Assembly: GCA_045568635.1 (NCBI GenBank)
Contig: JBJLAO010000003.1
Coordinates: 372,001 to 436,000, forward strand
Direction: 5' to 3'
DNA from: MedAcidi-G1 sp000817085
GTDB lineage: Bacteria; Actinomycetota; Acidimicrobiia; Acidimicrobiales; MedAcidi-G1
DNA length: 64,000 nt
In this document: piece by piece, positions 52,782 through 61,359 of the stretch
How positions within the stretch are numbered: position 1 is the stretch's first letter
Layout of the letters: every line of letters begins with the position of its first letter
Made by a program: the position numbers and the translations under genes
Notes under the pieces: generated by a model
What the model was told of the DNA's origin: nothing
What the model saw: the letters and a program-made list of their open reading frames with translations, nothing else
Database searches by the model: none

Positions 52782-52806
52782 CTTTTCCACATGTCCTGTG
52801 GAAAAG
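52782..52806. promoter_or_regulatory. Inverted pair of DnaA-box-like motifs upstream of purA
   Basis: CTTTTCCACA (52782-52791) and its exact reverse complement TGTGGAAAAG (52797-52806) flank a 5-nt spacer. The TTTTCCACA core differs by one base from the DnaA box TTATCCACA. No T-tract follows on either strand, so a terminator is unlikely. It lies about 130 bp before purA and about 100 bp after hspR. It could be an operator or a DnaA-binding site. Confidence 0.4.
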
Positions 52807-52848
52807 TCTCTAATACCCTTTCAGACAAAGGAGCTAATTGTGGAATGA

Positions 52849-52870
52849 AACCTATTTGTAACCTATTTGT
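52849..52870. repeat. 11-bp direct repeat, two exact copies
   Basis: AACCTATTTGT occurs twice head to tail (52849-52859 and 52860-52870). One helical turn separates the copies, a spacing often seen in tandem regulator half-sites. It lies just downstream of the hspR stop codon. Confidence 0.6.
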
Positions 52871-52908
52871 TATGAAATATTTCGAAGATTTATTTGTAAA
52901 ACTGCAGG

Positions 52909-53292
52909 TCAAGGCCTTTTCTGCTGCCTAAGCAAAGTAATACTTTGGTTTATGGGTACAAGATCCCTACGGTACTGACGATGAACCTCAGTAACTGCTT
53001 CAGCAATTTTATTTTTTGCCATTTCAAGTTCTCGATTTAGACGAATTACTTCAGCTTCAAGTTCTAAAATACGCTTGACCCCCTGCAGATTTAGACCTTG
53101 AGCAGTTAAGTCTGCAATCCGCCGAAGGAGTCTTATATCAGTGTCGCTGTATCGGCGGTTTCCTCCAGCTGTTCGAGCTGGATCGAGCAATCCTCTGCTT
53201 TCATAAATACGAAGAGTCTGAGGATGCATTCCAGATAATTCTGCTGCAACTGAAATTACGTAAACTGCTTGATCGGGTTGTGGTCTTTCCAT
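52909..53292 (-). CDS. hspR: HspR-type MerR heat-shock repressor
   Basis: A MerR-family winged helix at about 10-75: VYVISVAAELSGMHPQTLRIYESRGLLDPART then NRRYSDTDIRLLRRIADLTAQGLNLQGVKRIL. A coiled-coil C-terminus (about 78-115) follows. This is the actinobacterial HspR pattern, and the gene is the last of dnaK-grpE-dnaJ-hspR. The open frame extends to a TTG at 53319; the ATG at 53292 (MERPQPDQ) is preceded by AGGGGA and is preferred, giving 127 aa. HspR normally represses its own operon with DnaK as co-repressor. Confidence 0.92.
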   Translation of the reverse strand: MERPQPDQAVYVISVAAELSGMHPQTLRIYESRGLLDPARTAGGNRRYSDTDIRLLRRIADLTAQGLNLQGVKRILELEAEVIRLNRELEMAKNKIAEAVTEVHRQYRRDLVPINQSITLLRQQKRP

Positions 53293-53360
53293 ATCAATTT
53301 TCCCCTGTCCGAGCGGCAAAACTCAACACACTCATGACCTTAGCTTTATAAATCACTTCA

Positions 53361-54248
53361 TTAATCCTTGGGCGTTTTTTTAGACATAACATTGGCTAGC
53401 TCCTCAATAAGTGAGACTTCCTTATCGCTTATCTCTGTTGGGATTTCAACCTCAACTGTTACTAAAAGATCACCAACCCCTTTTGAAGTAATAACTCCAC
53501 AACCTTTTACGCGAAATGTTCTTCCATTCGGTGTTCCAGGGGGAATACGCAGCGTCACTTTATTGCCGTCTAGGGTGTCGACTTTTACCTCTGATCCAAG
53601 TACAAGCTGAGGGAAAGTAACTCTGGTTACTAAAGTCAAATTCTTACCTTCGCGTCCAAAAAAATCATGTGGTTCTACCTGCACGATCACAAATAAGTCT
53701 CCAGACCCCGCAGGTCCAGATTGACCCTTACCTTTTACTCGGACTCTTTGCCCGTTTTCAACCCCTGGTGGAATCTTTACTCGTACAGATGCCGATTTTT
53801 TCCCTGTTTGATTTCCCAGAGTCAAAGTAGTGGTAACACCATTCGCAGCATCTAAAAATGAAAGAGGAAGGGTGGCTTCTATATCTAGACTTCTTTGACT
53901 ACCTCTATTTGGTTGATTTCCAAAAAAATTTCCAAAAATATCGCTTATATCAAAAGGCATGCCACCTGAATTAAACCCGTTGGAAGCTGAATTAAAATCA
54001 GTCCTAAGTGGACCTAAGCGCCGAAATTCATCATACTCAGAACGTTTTTTCTCATCTCCAATGATGTCATAGGCAGCAGAAATTTCTTTAAACTTTGCTT
54101 CGGCTTTGTCATCATTTGGATTCGCATCTGGATGCAATTTGCGCGCAAGTTTTCTATAAGTCTTTGTAATCTCTTTAGCTGGCGAAGTCTCTGAGACACC
54201 AAGAATTTGATAAAAATCTTTTTCTAGCCAGTCTTTCTGGGCAGTCAC
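53361..54248 (-). CDS. dnaJ: DnaJ-family co-chaperone without zinc finger (CbpA-like)
   Basis: A 295-aa J-domain protein. The J domain (about 10-75) has the HPD motif in RKLHPDANP. A G/F-rich linker (about 88-115, FNSGGMPFDISDIFGNFFG) follows, then the two C-terminal beta domains (about 120-275). The CxxCxGxG zinc-finger repeats of class A DnaJ are absent, so it is a class B, CbpA-like J protein. In many actinobacteria the copy in this operon carries the zinc finger. Its role is to deliver substrates to DnaK and trigger ATP hydrolysis. Confidence 0.9.
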   Translation of the reverse strand: MTAQKDWLEKDFYQILGVSETSPAKEITKTYRKLARKLHPDANPNDDKAEAKFKEISAAYDIIGDEKKRSEYDEFRRLGPLRTDFNSASNGFNSGGMPFDISDIFGNFFGNQPNRGSQRSLDIEATLPLSFLDAANGVTTTLTLGNQTGKKSASVRVKIPPGVENGQRVRVKGKGQSGPAGSGDLFVIVQVEPHDFFGREGKNLTLVTRVTFPQLVLGSEVKVDTLDGNKVTLRIPPGTPNGRTFRVKGCGVITSKGVGDLLVTVEVEIPTEISDKEVSLIEELANVMSKKTPKD

Positions 54249-54266
54249 TTAGTATCTCACAAACCG

Positions 54267-54842
54267 TTAACCGCGTACCTTAACCATTGCAGGTCTAAGT
54301 ATTTTACCTTCCCAAAAATACCCCTGCCTTAACACTTCACTTACGACTTGTTCCTCTTCCTCTTCATCACCAGGTTCATGCGAAACGGCTTCATGCATAG
54401 AAGGATCAAATTTTTCTAAAACTGTACCAACAAGTTTTAAACCCTCATTTTCTAAAGAATCTATTAGCGATTTTCTAATTGCTACTACGTCTTCCGCCCC
54501 GTGTGCAACAGCTGCGTCGCATGCATCAAGAACGGGAAGAAGTTTCTCCACTATTTCTCCACGTGCGGAAGTACGTGTTTCTGTTATTCTTTTCTTAGTT
54601 TGTTTTTTATAATTATCGAAGTCAGCTTTAACGCTTTGTAAAAGGTTTAAAAATTCATCTCGTTCTAACAAAACCTCATTAAATGACATTTCATTGGGGC
54701 TATCAGAGCTATCTTTTTCCTCTGCTGTTTCATTATTTACAAGTGAATCATTTACTTTTTCTGAAGTGAGTTCGGGTTTTTCTTTCCCAAGTTCGGGAGA
54801 AAGGCCATTTTCATTTTGTTCTTCTGGATTTATTAAATTCAC
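54267..54842 (-). CDS. grpE: GrpE nucleotide exchange factor
   Basis: A 191-aa protein. The N-terminal 55 residues are acidic and disordered-looking (many E, S, N), as usual for actinobacterial GrpE. The coiled coil (about 57-110; LLQSVKADFDNYKKQTKKRI) and the beta wing follow, with the signature EGLKLVGTVLEKFDPSMHEAVSHEPGD and GYFWEGKILRPAMVKV. It releases ADP from DnaK. The ATG overlaps the dnaK stop by four bases. Confidence 0.96.
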   Translation of the reverse strand: MNLINPEEQNENGLSPELGKEKPELTSEKVNDSLVNNETAEEKDSSDSPNEMSFNEVLLERDEFLNLLQSVKADFDNYKKQTKKRITETRTSARGEIVEKLLPVLDACDAAVAHGAEDVVAIRKSLIDSLENEGLKLVGTVLEKFDPSMHEAVSHEPGDEEEEEQVVSEVLRQGYFWEGKILRPAMVKVRG

Positions 54843-56659
54843 TGTTCATCAACAATTTCAGCGTCAACAACATCGTCATTTTCCGCACTCTGGGATTCTG
54901 AATTTTCTTGAGAAGCAGATTCATAAATTCTTTGTCCGAATTCTTGACTGGCCGCCATTAGGGCTTCTGTAGAATTTTTTATTGCTTCAATATCATCACC
55001 TTCTAGCAGTGTTTTTAGTTCAGTCAATTTTTCCTGAACAGTGCTCTTTTCTTCTTCTGAAATGTTCTCAGCCTGATCTGTAAGCATCTTTTCGGTTTGA
55101 TACACAAGATTGTCTGCATTGTTCCTAATTTCAGCTTCCTCACGACGTGATTTGTCTTCTTCAGCGTGGGTTTCAGCATCCTGCACCATCTGATCTATCA
55201 CATCTTTATCCAAAGCTGATTGACCTGTAATTGTCATCGACTGTTCGTTATTCGTAGCTTTATCTTTTGCCGAAACATGAACGATTCCATTTGCATCGAT
55301 ATCAAAAGTTACCTCTATTTGGGGCATCCCACGAGGTGCGGGTGGTAGATCAACTAGTTGAAACTTTCCTAAAGTTTTGTTGAATTGGGACATTTCTCTT
55401 TCACCTTGTAAAACGTGAATCTCAACTGATGGTTGACTGTCTTCAGCAGTTGTAAAAATTTCAGATTTTTGAATAGGAATGGTTGTATTGCGCTCAATAA
55501 GTTTTGTCATTACACCACCCTTAGTTTCTATTCCCAAAGACAATGGTGTTACATCAAGTAGCAAAACGTCTTTAACTTCACCCGCAAGAACACCTGCTTG
55601 AACAGCTGCACCAACTGCTACCACTTCATCAGGATTGACATTCTTGCTTGGTTCCCTGCCTGAAATTTCTTTCACCAGGTCAACTACTGCAGGCATTCGG
55701 GTAGAACCGCCAACTAGCACTACATGATCTATTTCACCCTTACCCACATCAGCATCTTTAATCGCTTGTTCAAAAGGGCCTCGACATTTTTTCAACAGTT
55801 CTGCGGTTAGCTCGTGAAATTTTGCACGGGTTAAGGAGTAATCCAAATGTAAAGGTCCTCCATCAGTGGCGGTAATAAAAGGAAGATTTATTTGAGTTTG
55901 CTGAACTTGCGATAGTTCTATCTTTGCTTTTTCAGCTGCTTCTTTAAGGCGTTGTGTTGCCATTGGATCAGAAGCTAGATCAACACCGTGATCGTTTTTA
56001 AAAGAAGTGACTAACCATTCGATAACTGCCTCGTCCCAATCGTCTCCACCAAGACTTGTGTCACCATGTGTGGATTTAACCTCAAATACTTGTCCTTCTC
56101 CATCAATACCTACTTCAAGAATGGACACATCGAATGTTCCGCCTCCTAAATCAAAAACCAAAATTGTTTGATCAGAGTTTTCTTTATCCAAACCATAAGC
56201 TAAAGCTGCAGATGTGGGTTCATTAATGATTCTCAAAACATCCAAACCGGCTACTTGTCCCGCCTCTTTAGTTGCCGTTCGTTGAGCATCATCAAAGTAT
56301 GCGGGAACTGTGATAACCGCTTCAGTAACAGGGGTTCCAAGATAGGCCTCTGCGTCTCGCTTTAATTTCTGCAGAGTTCTGGCGGAAATTTCTTGTGATG
56401 TGTAACTCTTATCATCTATTTCTTTTTTCCAGGTGGTACCCATGTGTCTCTTGACAGATCTAATGGTTCGTCCAGGATTTGTAATTGCTTGCCTTTTTGC
56501 TACTTCACCTACAAGGACTTCTCCATCTACTGAAAAAGCAACAACAGAAGGAGTTGTGCGCGAACCTTCGGCATTTGCGATCACTACCGGATCACCACCT
56601 TCAAGGACACTTACAACGGAGTTGGTTGTTCCTAGATCAATTCCTACAGCTTTACCCAT
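54839..56659 (-). CDS. dnaK: Chaperone protein DnaK (Hsp70)
   Basis: A 606-aa Hsp70. GIDLGTTNSVVSVLEGG (phosphate 1), VFDLGGGTFDVSILE, LVGGSTRMPAV and the substrate-domain LLLDVTPLSLGIETKGGVMTKLIERNT are all present. The C-terminal lid ends in an acidic EDDVVDAEIVDEQ-like tail typical of bacterial DnaK. A GGAG ribosome binding site lies six bases before the ATG. It heads the leftward chaperone operon, divergent from gpmA. Confidence 0.98.
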   Translation of the reverse strand: MGKAVGIDLGTTNSVVSVLEGGDPVVIANAEGSRTTPSVVAFSVDGEVLVGEVAKRQAITNPGRTIRSVKRHMGTTWKKEIDDKSYTSQEISARTLQKLKRDAEAYLGTPVTEAVITVPAYFDDAQRTATKEAGQVAGLDVLRIINEPTSAALAYGLDKENSDQTILVFDLGGGTFDVSILEVGIDGEGQVFEVKSTHGDTSLGGDDWDEAVIEWLVTSFKNDHGVDLASDPMATQRLKEAAEKAKIELSQVQQTQINLPFITATDGGPLHLDYSLTRAKFHELTAELLKKCRGPFEQAIKDADVGKGEIDHVVLVGGSTRMPAVVDLVKEISGREPSKNVNPDEVVAVGAAVQAGVLAGEVKDVLLLDVTPLSLGIETKGGVMTKLIERNTTIPIQKSEIFTTAEDSQPSVEIHVLQGEREMSQFNKTLGKFQLVDLPPAPRGMPQIEVTFDIDANGIVHVSAKDKATNNEQSMTITGQSALDKDVIDQMVQDAETHAEEDKSRREEAEIRNNADNLVYQTEKMLTDQAENISEEEKSTVQEKLTELKTLLEGDDIEAIKNSTEALMAASQEFGQRIYESASQENSESQSAENDDVVDAEIVDEQ

Positions 56660-56700
56660 TTTTTCTCCTAGATTTCTTTGATTCTGCGAAAAAACACTTA

Positions 56701-56718
56701 CTTGTTATTTAAAACAAG
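56701..56718. promoter_or_regulatory. Candidate operator upstream of dnaK
   Basis: CTTGTT (56701-56706) and AACAAG (56713-56718) form a dyad with a 6-nt spacer about 42 bp before the dnaK ATG. The CTTG...CAAG ends recall the HAIR element of HspR (CTTGAGT-N7-ACTCAAG), but the arms are shorter and the total span is 18 rather than 21 bp. A second dyad (ATAATA/TATTAT, 56731-56746) lies beside it. No CIRCE element was seen. Confidence 0.35.
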
Positions 56719-56851
56719 ACGTAATCTTATATAATAAGTGTATTATTTTCTATATTGACCATACTATATAAACTTTAGTGGGGTATTAGCAACATTTATT
56801 TTATATTTTTAAGTATCGTGTAGAAAAGGCTAAACAATGGTGATTTTCTAG

Positions 56852-57574
56852 ATGTCAACTCTAATCCTGCTAAGACATGGGCAAAGTGAATGGAATAAAC
56901 AAAACCTATTCACTGGCTGGTATGACTGCGATTTAACAGATTTGGGGATTAAGGAAGCTCTTCAAGCTGGAAAATTGCTTCTTGAAGCCGAATTAGTTCC
57001 TGATGTTACATACAGTTCTTTACAAAAAAGAGCTATTAAAACAGCTGAATTAGTCCACCAAAGCCTCAACAAGAAAATGTCTATTCATAAGAATTGGCGT
57101 CTAAATGAACGCCACTATGGTGATTTAACCGGCCTGAACAAATCAGATGCCAAAATAATGTTCGGCGAGCAAAAAATTCAAGAATGGCGTAGAAGCTATG
57201 CCACGCCCCCACCTCCTATAAGCCCTGAAAATCGTTTCAATCCAAACAATAACGATGCCTACCTGGATTTACCCAAAGAATTAATTCCATTAAGTGAATG
57301 TTTGGCAGACGTTGTAGACCGCTTAATTCCCTATTGGCATTCAAATATCGCACCAGAACTAAAATCTGGGAAAAAGGTTCTTATCGCCGCACATGGGAAT
57401 AGTCTTCGAGCGCTTTGCAAACACTTAGACAAGATCGGAGATGAAGAAATTGTAAAACTAAACATACCAACAGGTGTACCTTTTATTTATGAGCTCGATG
57501 AGGAACTTAATCCGAAAATAAAAAAACCTGTTTTAGAAAGAGCAATTGACCCCAAACTGATCGAGCTCAAATGA
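56852..57574 (+). CDS. gpmA: 2,3-bisphosphoglycerate-dependent phosphoglycerate mutase
   Basis: A 240-aa dPGM of normal length. LILLRHGQSEWNKQNLFTGWYDCDLTDLG holds the phospho-His in RHG; the LNERHYGDLTGLNK motif and AAHGNSLRALCKHLD (second His) follow. It interconverts 3- and 2-phosphoglycerate. It is divergent from dnaK, with about 190 bp between, and appears to be a single-gene unit. Confidence 0.96.
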   Translation: MSTLILLRHGQSEWNKQNLFTGWYDCDLTDLGIKEALQAGKLLLEAELVPDVTYSSLQKRAIKTAELVHQSLNKKMSIHKNWRLNERHYGDLTGLNKSDAKIMFGEQKIQEWRRSYATPPPPISPENRFNPNNNDAYLDLPKELIPLSECLADVVDRLIPYWHSNIAPELKSGKKVLIAAHGNSLRALCKHLDKIGDEEIVKLNIPTGVPFIYELDEELNPKIKKPVLERAIDPKLIELK

Positions 57575-57739
57575 GGTCTGTGAAAAATCAAACGCATTAA
57601 GTGGACCTCTAATAATGTGCTTAAATTTCGAATTTACCCAAAATCAATAGAATTATTTTCTAAACTAAAATTAATAAAAAGTTGTTTGTAATAAATCAAA
57701 ATTACACAACAGCCAGATACGAGATAGGGTCGTCAAGTC

Positions 57740-59986
57740 ATGAAAAAACCCAGCATGAGACCGCATCACGCAATTATTGGACTAGGTGTTTTAATTGCTC
57801 TTTTTACTGCACTTTCTGGAGTAGCCGCGTCTGTTTTCAAATTTCATGATGACTCCCCAATAACGAGAGAAGTTTTTGAAAATATCCCCGGCTCAATAAA
57901 ATTTTCTTTTTATCTAGTGGTCTCCTTAATGCTTATTTACGGATCTGTTCTTTTCTCTAACCGTGTTAAAAATTGGGAGAGAGGAACGCCTGACAATCGT
58001 TCAACTAACAAAAAAAATATTAAGGCCCGTTTTTCCGATTTTAAAGCTGGCGTCTTCATGAAAACCCTCTTGCGTGATCCAGCTGCCGGCGTAATGCATT
58101 CTTTGATGTACTTTCCTTTTCTAATTCTTCTTGCTGTCACAACCACTCTTGAAATAAATCATCAACTTCCGGAAAGCATGAAATTTTTACACGGAGATGT
58201 CTACCGTGCCTATACGGCAGTTGGTGACATCGCAGGAGTGCTTTTTCTTATTGGAGTTGTATGGGCTCTATTGAGACGATACGGACCAAAACGATTTCGG
58301 CCATACAGAATAAGAATCAAGTCAAAACCTGAACATGCTGTTGTGTTGCTGATTTTTTTGTCTATAGGTGTAACCGGTTTTGGTGCAGAAGCTTTTCGAA
58401 TAGCTCTTGTTGAATCAAGTGCTAGAGGCGCAGAAACCTGGTCAATAATTGGATACCCACTAGCAAAAATTGTTGATAGCTCAGACTCTTTAACGAACAA
58501 CGTGCGTGGTTGGCATCAATTTTGGTGGATTGCACATGTAATTTCTTTCATAGCCTTTTTAGCTCTTCTACCAATAACCATGATCCGTCACATGTTTACT
58601 TCTCCGCTAAATATGTATTTGAAGGATCGCGAGCGCCCTAAAGGTGCGATGAAACCTTTACCCAATCTCATGGAAACCGAATTGGAAACTTTCGGTGCTT
58701 CAGTAATTGAAGACTTTACATGGAAACAATTACTCGACACTGACTCTTGCACTATGTGCGGAAGATGTACAAGCGTGTGCCCAGCTCATGCAACAGGAAA
58801 GCCTTTAGATCCAAGGGAAATAATTCTCAAAACTGGTGAAGTGATGGCGGCAACTGGGGATCCAGTCGTGTCACCACCCATTGGAGTTGACCCAGAAATT
58901 TCAGTTTCAGCCAATTCAATGTTTGAAAGAGTTACACCTGAAGAACTTTGGGCATGCACATCTTGTAAAGCTTGTGACGAAATCTGTCCTGTAAATATAG
59001 AAATTCTCGACAAGATCTTAGACATGCGACGTTATCTGTCTCTAATGGAATCGAATTTCCCAACAGAATTAGGAAATGCTTATAGATCAATGGAAAACTC
59101 AGGCAATCCATGGGGATTATCACAAGGGTCAAGAGCCGACTGGGTTGATGATTTAGAGGGTGTTGAAGTAATTGAAGGTGGTGAACCGCTTCAAAGCGAA
59201 TTCCTCTACTGGGTCGGTTGTGCGGGTTCTTTTGATGATAAAAATAAAAAAGTTTCCAGAGCAATGGCCCAACTATTAACTATGGCAAATGTTTCTTTCT
59301 CAATTCTTGGACCTTCTGAAATGTGTACCGGTGATCCAGCAAGAAGATCCGGAAACGAATACATCTTTCAAATGCTTGCCGCTCAAAATATAGAAACTCT
59401 TAATTCGATGGGGGTTAAGAAAATCATCACTCAATGTCCTCATTGCTTTAATACCTTAGGAAATGAATATCCAGAACTTGGAGGGCATTACGAAGTTGTG
59501 CATCATTCTCAATTGCTTGAATGGTTAATTGATCAAGGAAAGCTTGACATGACAAATGCTGAATTGAACGAACGGCTCGTTTATCACGACTCATGTTATT
59601 TAGGACGCCATAATGACGTATATCAAGCTCCAAGAAAAGTAGTGGCAAGCATCGGAGGTCTCGAAGTTGTCGAAGCGGAACGCCAAGGCACAGAAGGGAT
59701 GTGTTGCGGAGCAGGTGGCGGAAGAATGTGGATGGAAGAGGATACAGGCAAAAACATAAACGTCGAAAGATCCCAAGAATTGCTAGCAACGGGAGCTGAC
59801 AGAATTGCTACAGCATGTCCATTCTGTTTTGTAATGATTGACGACGGAGTTAAAGGAGAAGGGGTAGAAGAAAGCGAAGTAAAAGTAGGAGATATAGCTC
59901 TCCACCTTCTAGAAGCTCTTCAACCAAAAGAAGACCAAACAAAACCTTTTGAAACTATCTCACATGGAAATGATGAGAATGATTAA
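57740..59986 (+). CDS. etfD: EtfD-like membrane Fe-S oxidoreductase
   Basis: A 748-aa protein in three parts. The N-terminal 290 residues hold about five to six membrane helices resembling the heme b-binding NarI/HdrE domain. Two [4Fe-4S] motifs follow: CTMCGRCTSVCP (about 335) and CTSCKACDEICP (about 412). Two CCG domains close the protein (for example CPHCFNTLGNEYP and MCCGAGGGRMW). This order matches mycobacterial EtfD (Rv0338c type), which passes electrons from ETF to menaquinone in beta-oxidation. The acyl-CoA dehydrogenases at 33-36 kb make that role attractive. Its stop shares TTAA with dcd. Confidence 0.85.
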   Translation: MKKPSMRPHHAIIGLGVLIALFTALSGVAASVFKFHDDSPITREVFENIPGSIKFSFYLVVSLMLIYGSVLFSNRVKNWERGTPDNRSTNKKNIKARFSDFKAGVFMKTLLRDPAAGVMHSLMYFPFLILLAVTTTLEINHQLPESMKFLHGDVYRAYTAVGDIAGVLFLIGVVWALLRRYGPKRFRPYRIRIKSKPEHAVVLLIFLSIGVTGFGAEAFRIALVESSARGAETWSIIGYPLAKIVDSSDSLTNNVRGWHQFWWIAHVISFIAFLALLPITMIRHMFTSPLNMYLKDRERPKGAMKPLPNLMETELETFGASVIEDFTWKQLLDTDSCTMCGRCTSVCPAHATGKPLDPREIILKTGEVMAATGDPVVSPPIGVDPEISVSANSMFERVTPEELWACTSCKACDEICPVNIEILDKILDMRRYLSLMESNFPTELGNAYRSMENSGNPWGLSQGSRADWVDDLEGVEVIEGGEPLQSEFLYWVGCAGSFDDKNKKVSRAMAQLLTMANVSFSILGPSEMCTGDPARRSGNEYIFQMLAAQNIETLNSMGVKKIITQCPHCFNTLGNEYPELGGHYEVVHHSQLLEWLIDQGKLDMTNAELNERLVYHDSCYLGRHNDVYQAPRKVVASIGGLEVVEAERQGTEGMCCGAGGGRMWMEEDTGKNINVERSQELLATGADRIATACPFCFVMIDDGVKGEGVEESEVKVGDIALHLLEALQPKEDQTKPFETISHGNDEND

Positions 59987-60543
59987 AAATTCTCCCAGTA
60001 TCTACTCGCCTTTGGACCTTCCTGGCCTCTGTATTTAGAACCAAGCTCTGAGGACCCATAAGGCCTGTCAGCAGTTGTGGTCATTTGAACAAAAGAAATC
60101 TGTCCAATCTTCATGCCGGGATAGAGAGTGATTGGTAAATTAGCCACATTCGAAAGTTCCAAAGTCAACTGACCATCCCAACCAGCATCAACATAACCGG
60201 CAGTTGAATGAATTAATAAACCTAAGCGGCCTAAACTCGACTTTCCTTCTAATCTGGCTACTAAATCATCCGGTACAGAAACCCTCTCCAAAGTAGATCC
60301 CAAAACAAATTCACCGGGGTGAAGCATAAAGGGATCGTCATCATCAGTAGAAACCTCTTGAGTCAAATTAGATAAATCCTCTCGGACATCTATATGACCC
60401 AAAGTGTGATTCTTGAATACCAAAAAACGGTAATCCAGATGAAGATCTACCGATGATGGTTGTAAGCAGTCTGGATCGAACGGCTCAATAATAATTCGTC
60501 CATCTTTAACTGCTTCTAAGATTGACCGGTCAGAAAGAATCAT
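59983..60543 (-). CDS. dcd: dCTP deaminase, probable bifunctional (dUMP-forming) type
   Basis: A 186-aa trimeric Dcd. MILSDRSILEAV, PSSVDLHLDYRF, GSTLERVSVPDDLVARLEGKSSLGRLGL and HSTAGYVDAGWDG are all visible. The NVANLPITLYPGMKIGQ and GSKYRGQEGP segments match the Mycobacterium-type enzyme that turns dCTP straight into dUMP. A separate dUTPase (dut, 14.8-15.2 kb) exists as well. Convergent with etfD. Confidence 0.92.
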   Translation of the reverse strand: MILSDRSILEAVKDGRIIIEPFDPDCLQPSSVDLHLDYRFLVFKNHTLGHIDVREDLSNLTQEVSTDDDDPFMLHPGEFVLGSTLERVSVPDDLVARLEGKSSLGRLGLLIHSTAGYVDAGWDGQLTLELSNVANLPITLYPGMKIGQISFVQMTTTADRPYGSSELGSKYRGQEGPKASRYWENF

Positions 60544-60573
60544 AATTCGAATAATAGACTAATTTGAGAAAAA

Positions 60574-61152
60574 CTAAGCATTGCTATTCCATGGATTTCT
60601 AACAAAAAAATCTCTTATTAATGGTTCATAATGCTCCAACGGGTTTGATTTATATGAAGGATCGAAGGCTGGAGAATCGTACTTGGCACAAAATTCCTCA
60701 CAATATTCATAGTGTTCGTTTTCACTAAATGCATCTCTTGCATTCCGGTCACCGCCTAAGTGGTGCCAAAAATAATACCCTTGAAATACTCCGTGATTTT
60801 TGACCGTCCAATGATTAGCTGAAGAAACAAAGGGTTTAAGGATCGCTGCCGCAATATCAGGGTGGTTATAAGGAGTCAACACGTCACCAATATCGTGCAA
60901 TAATGCACAAACAATATATTCATCATCGCGACCATCTCGCTCAGCTCTTGTTGCAGTCTGGACACTGTGCTCTAGTCGGTCTACAGGAAATCCCCCATAA
61001 TCGTTTCTTAATAATTCGAGCTGATCAAGAATCCGGTTCGGTAGGGCAGTTTCTAGTTCACCTCTTTGAGACATGATTAAATCCCAATCTTCTTTGGTGG
61101 AGTCAGCAAAAGAAGTAAAAGTCGCTCTTGGTAGCTTTTCAATTTCAGTCAT
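60574..61152 (-). CDS. HD-domain protein, PhnZ-like diiron oxygenase candidate
   Basis: The frame extends to 61230, but GGAGG lies just upstream of the ATG at 61152 (MTEIEKLPRATF), giving 192 aa, the size of PhnZ. Metal ligands are plausible in LEHSVQTATRAE (His), CALLHDIGD (His-Asp), the two His of ANHWTVKNHGVF, and a late Asp in KYDSPAFDP. This set and spacing fit the PhnZ/TmpB/MIOX-related mixed-valence diiron HD oxygenases better than phosphohydrolases. The substrate is unknown. No phosphonate genes are adjacent. It is 30 bp upstream of dcd on the same strand. Confidence 0.65.
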   Translation of the reverse strand: MTEIEKLPRATFTSFADSTKEDWDLIMSQRGELETALPNRILDQLELLRNDYGGFPVDRLEHSVQTATRAERDGRDDEYIVCALLHDIGDVLTPYNHPDIAAAILKPFVSSANHWTVKNHGVFQGYYFWHHLGGDRNARDAFSENEHYEYCEEFCAKYDSPAFDPSYKSNPLEHYEPLIRDFFVRNPWNSNA

Positions 61153-61359
61153 CACACCTCCAAAGTACGCAGTAAAATCGTAGGCCAGAAACTCAGAAAA
61201 ATCTTGCCGAACGGGCTTTTTTGAAAACAACTTTCACAAGTAACTTCATCAACAAACCTAACTTTCTAAGCTGATGATGCGAGTTCATTAAGCAAACTAA
61301 CTCGAACTATATTTATTGATCTGGAAAAAAATCAGAATGAACTACTAAAATTTTTTAAT

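Noticed and set aside
52782..52806. Chromosomal replication origin
   Set aside because: Only two DnaA-like boxes and no dnaA, dnaN or gyrase genes nearby; kept only as a candidate operator.
56660..56851. CIRCE element for HrcA control of dnaK
   Set aside because: No TTAGCACTC-type dyad is present; the operon encodes HspR instead.
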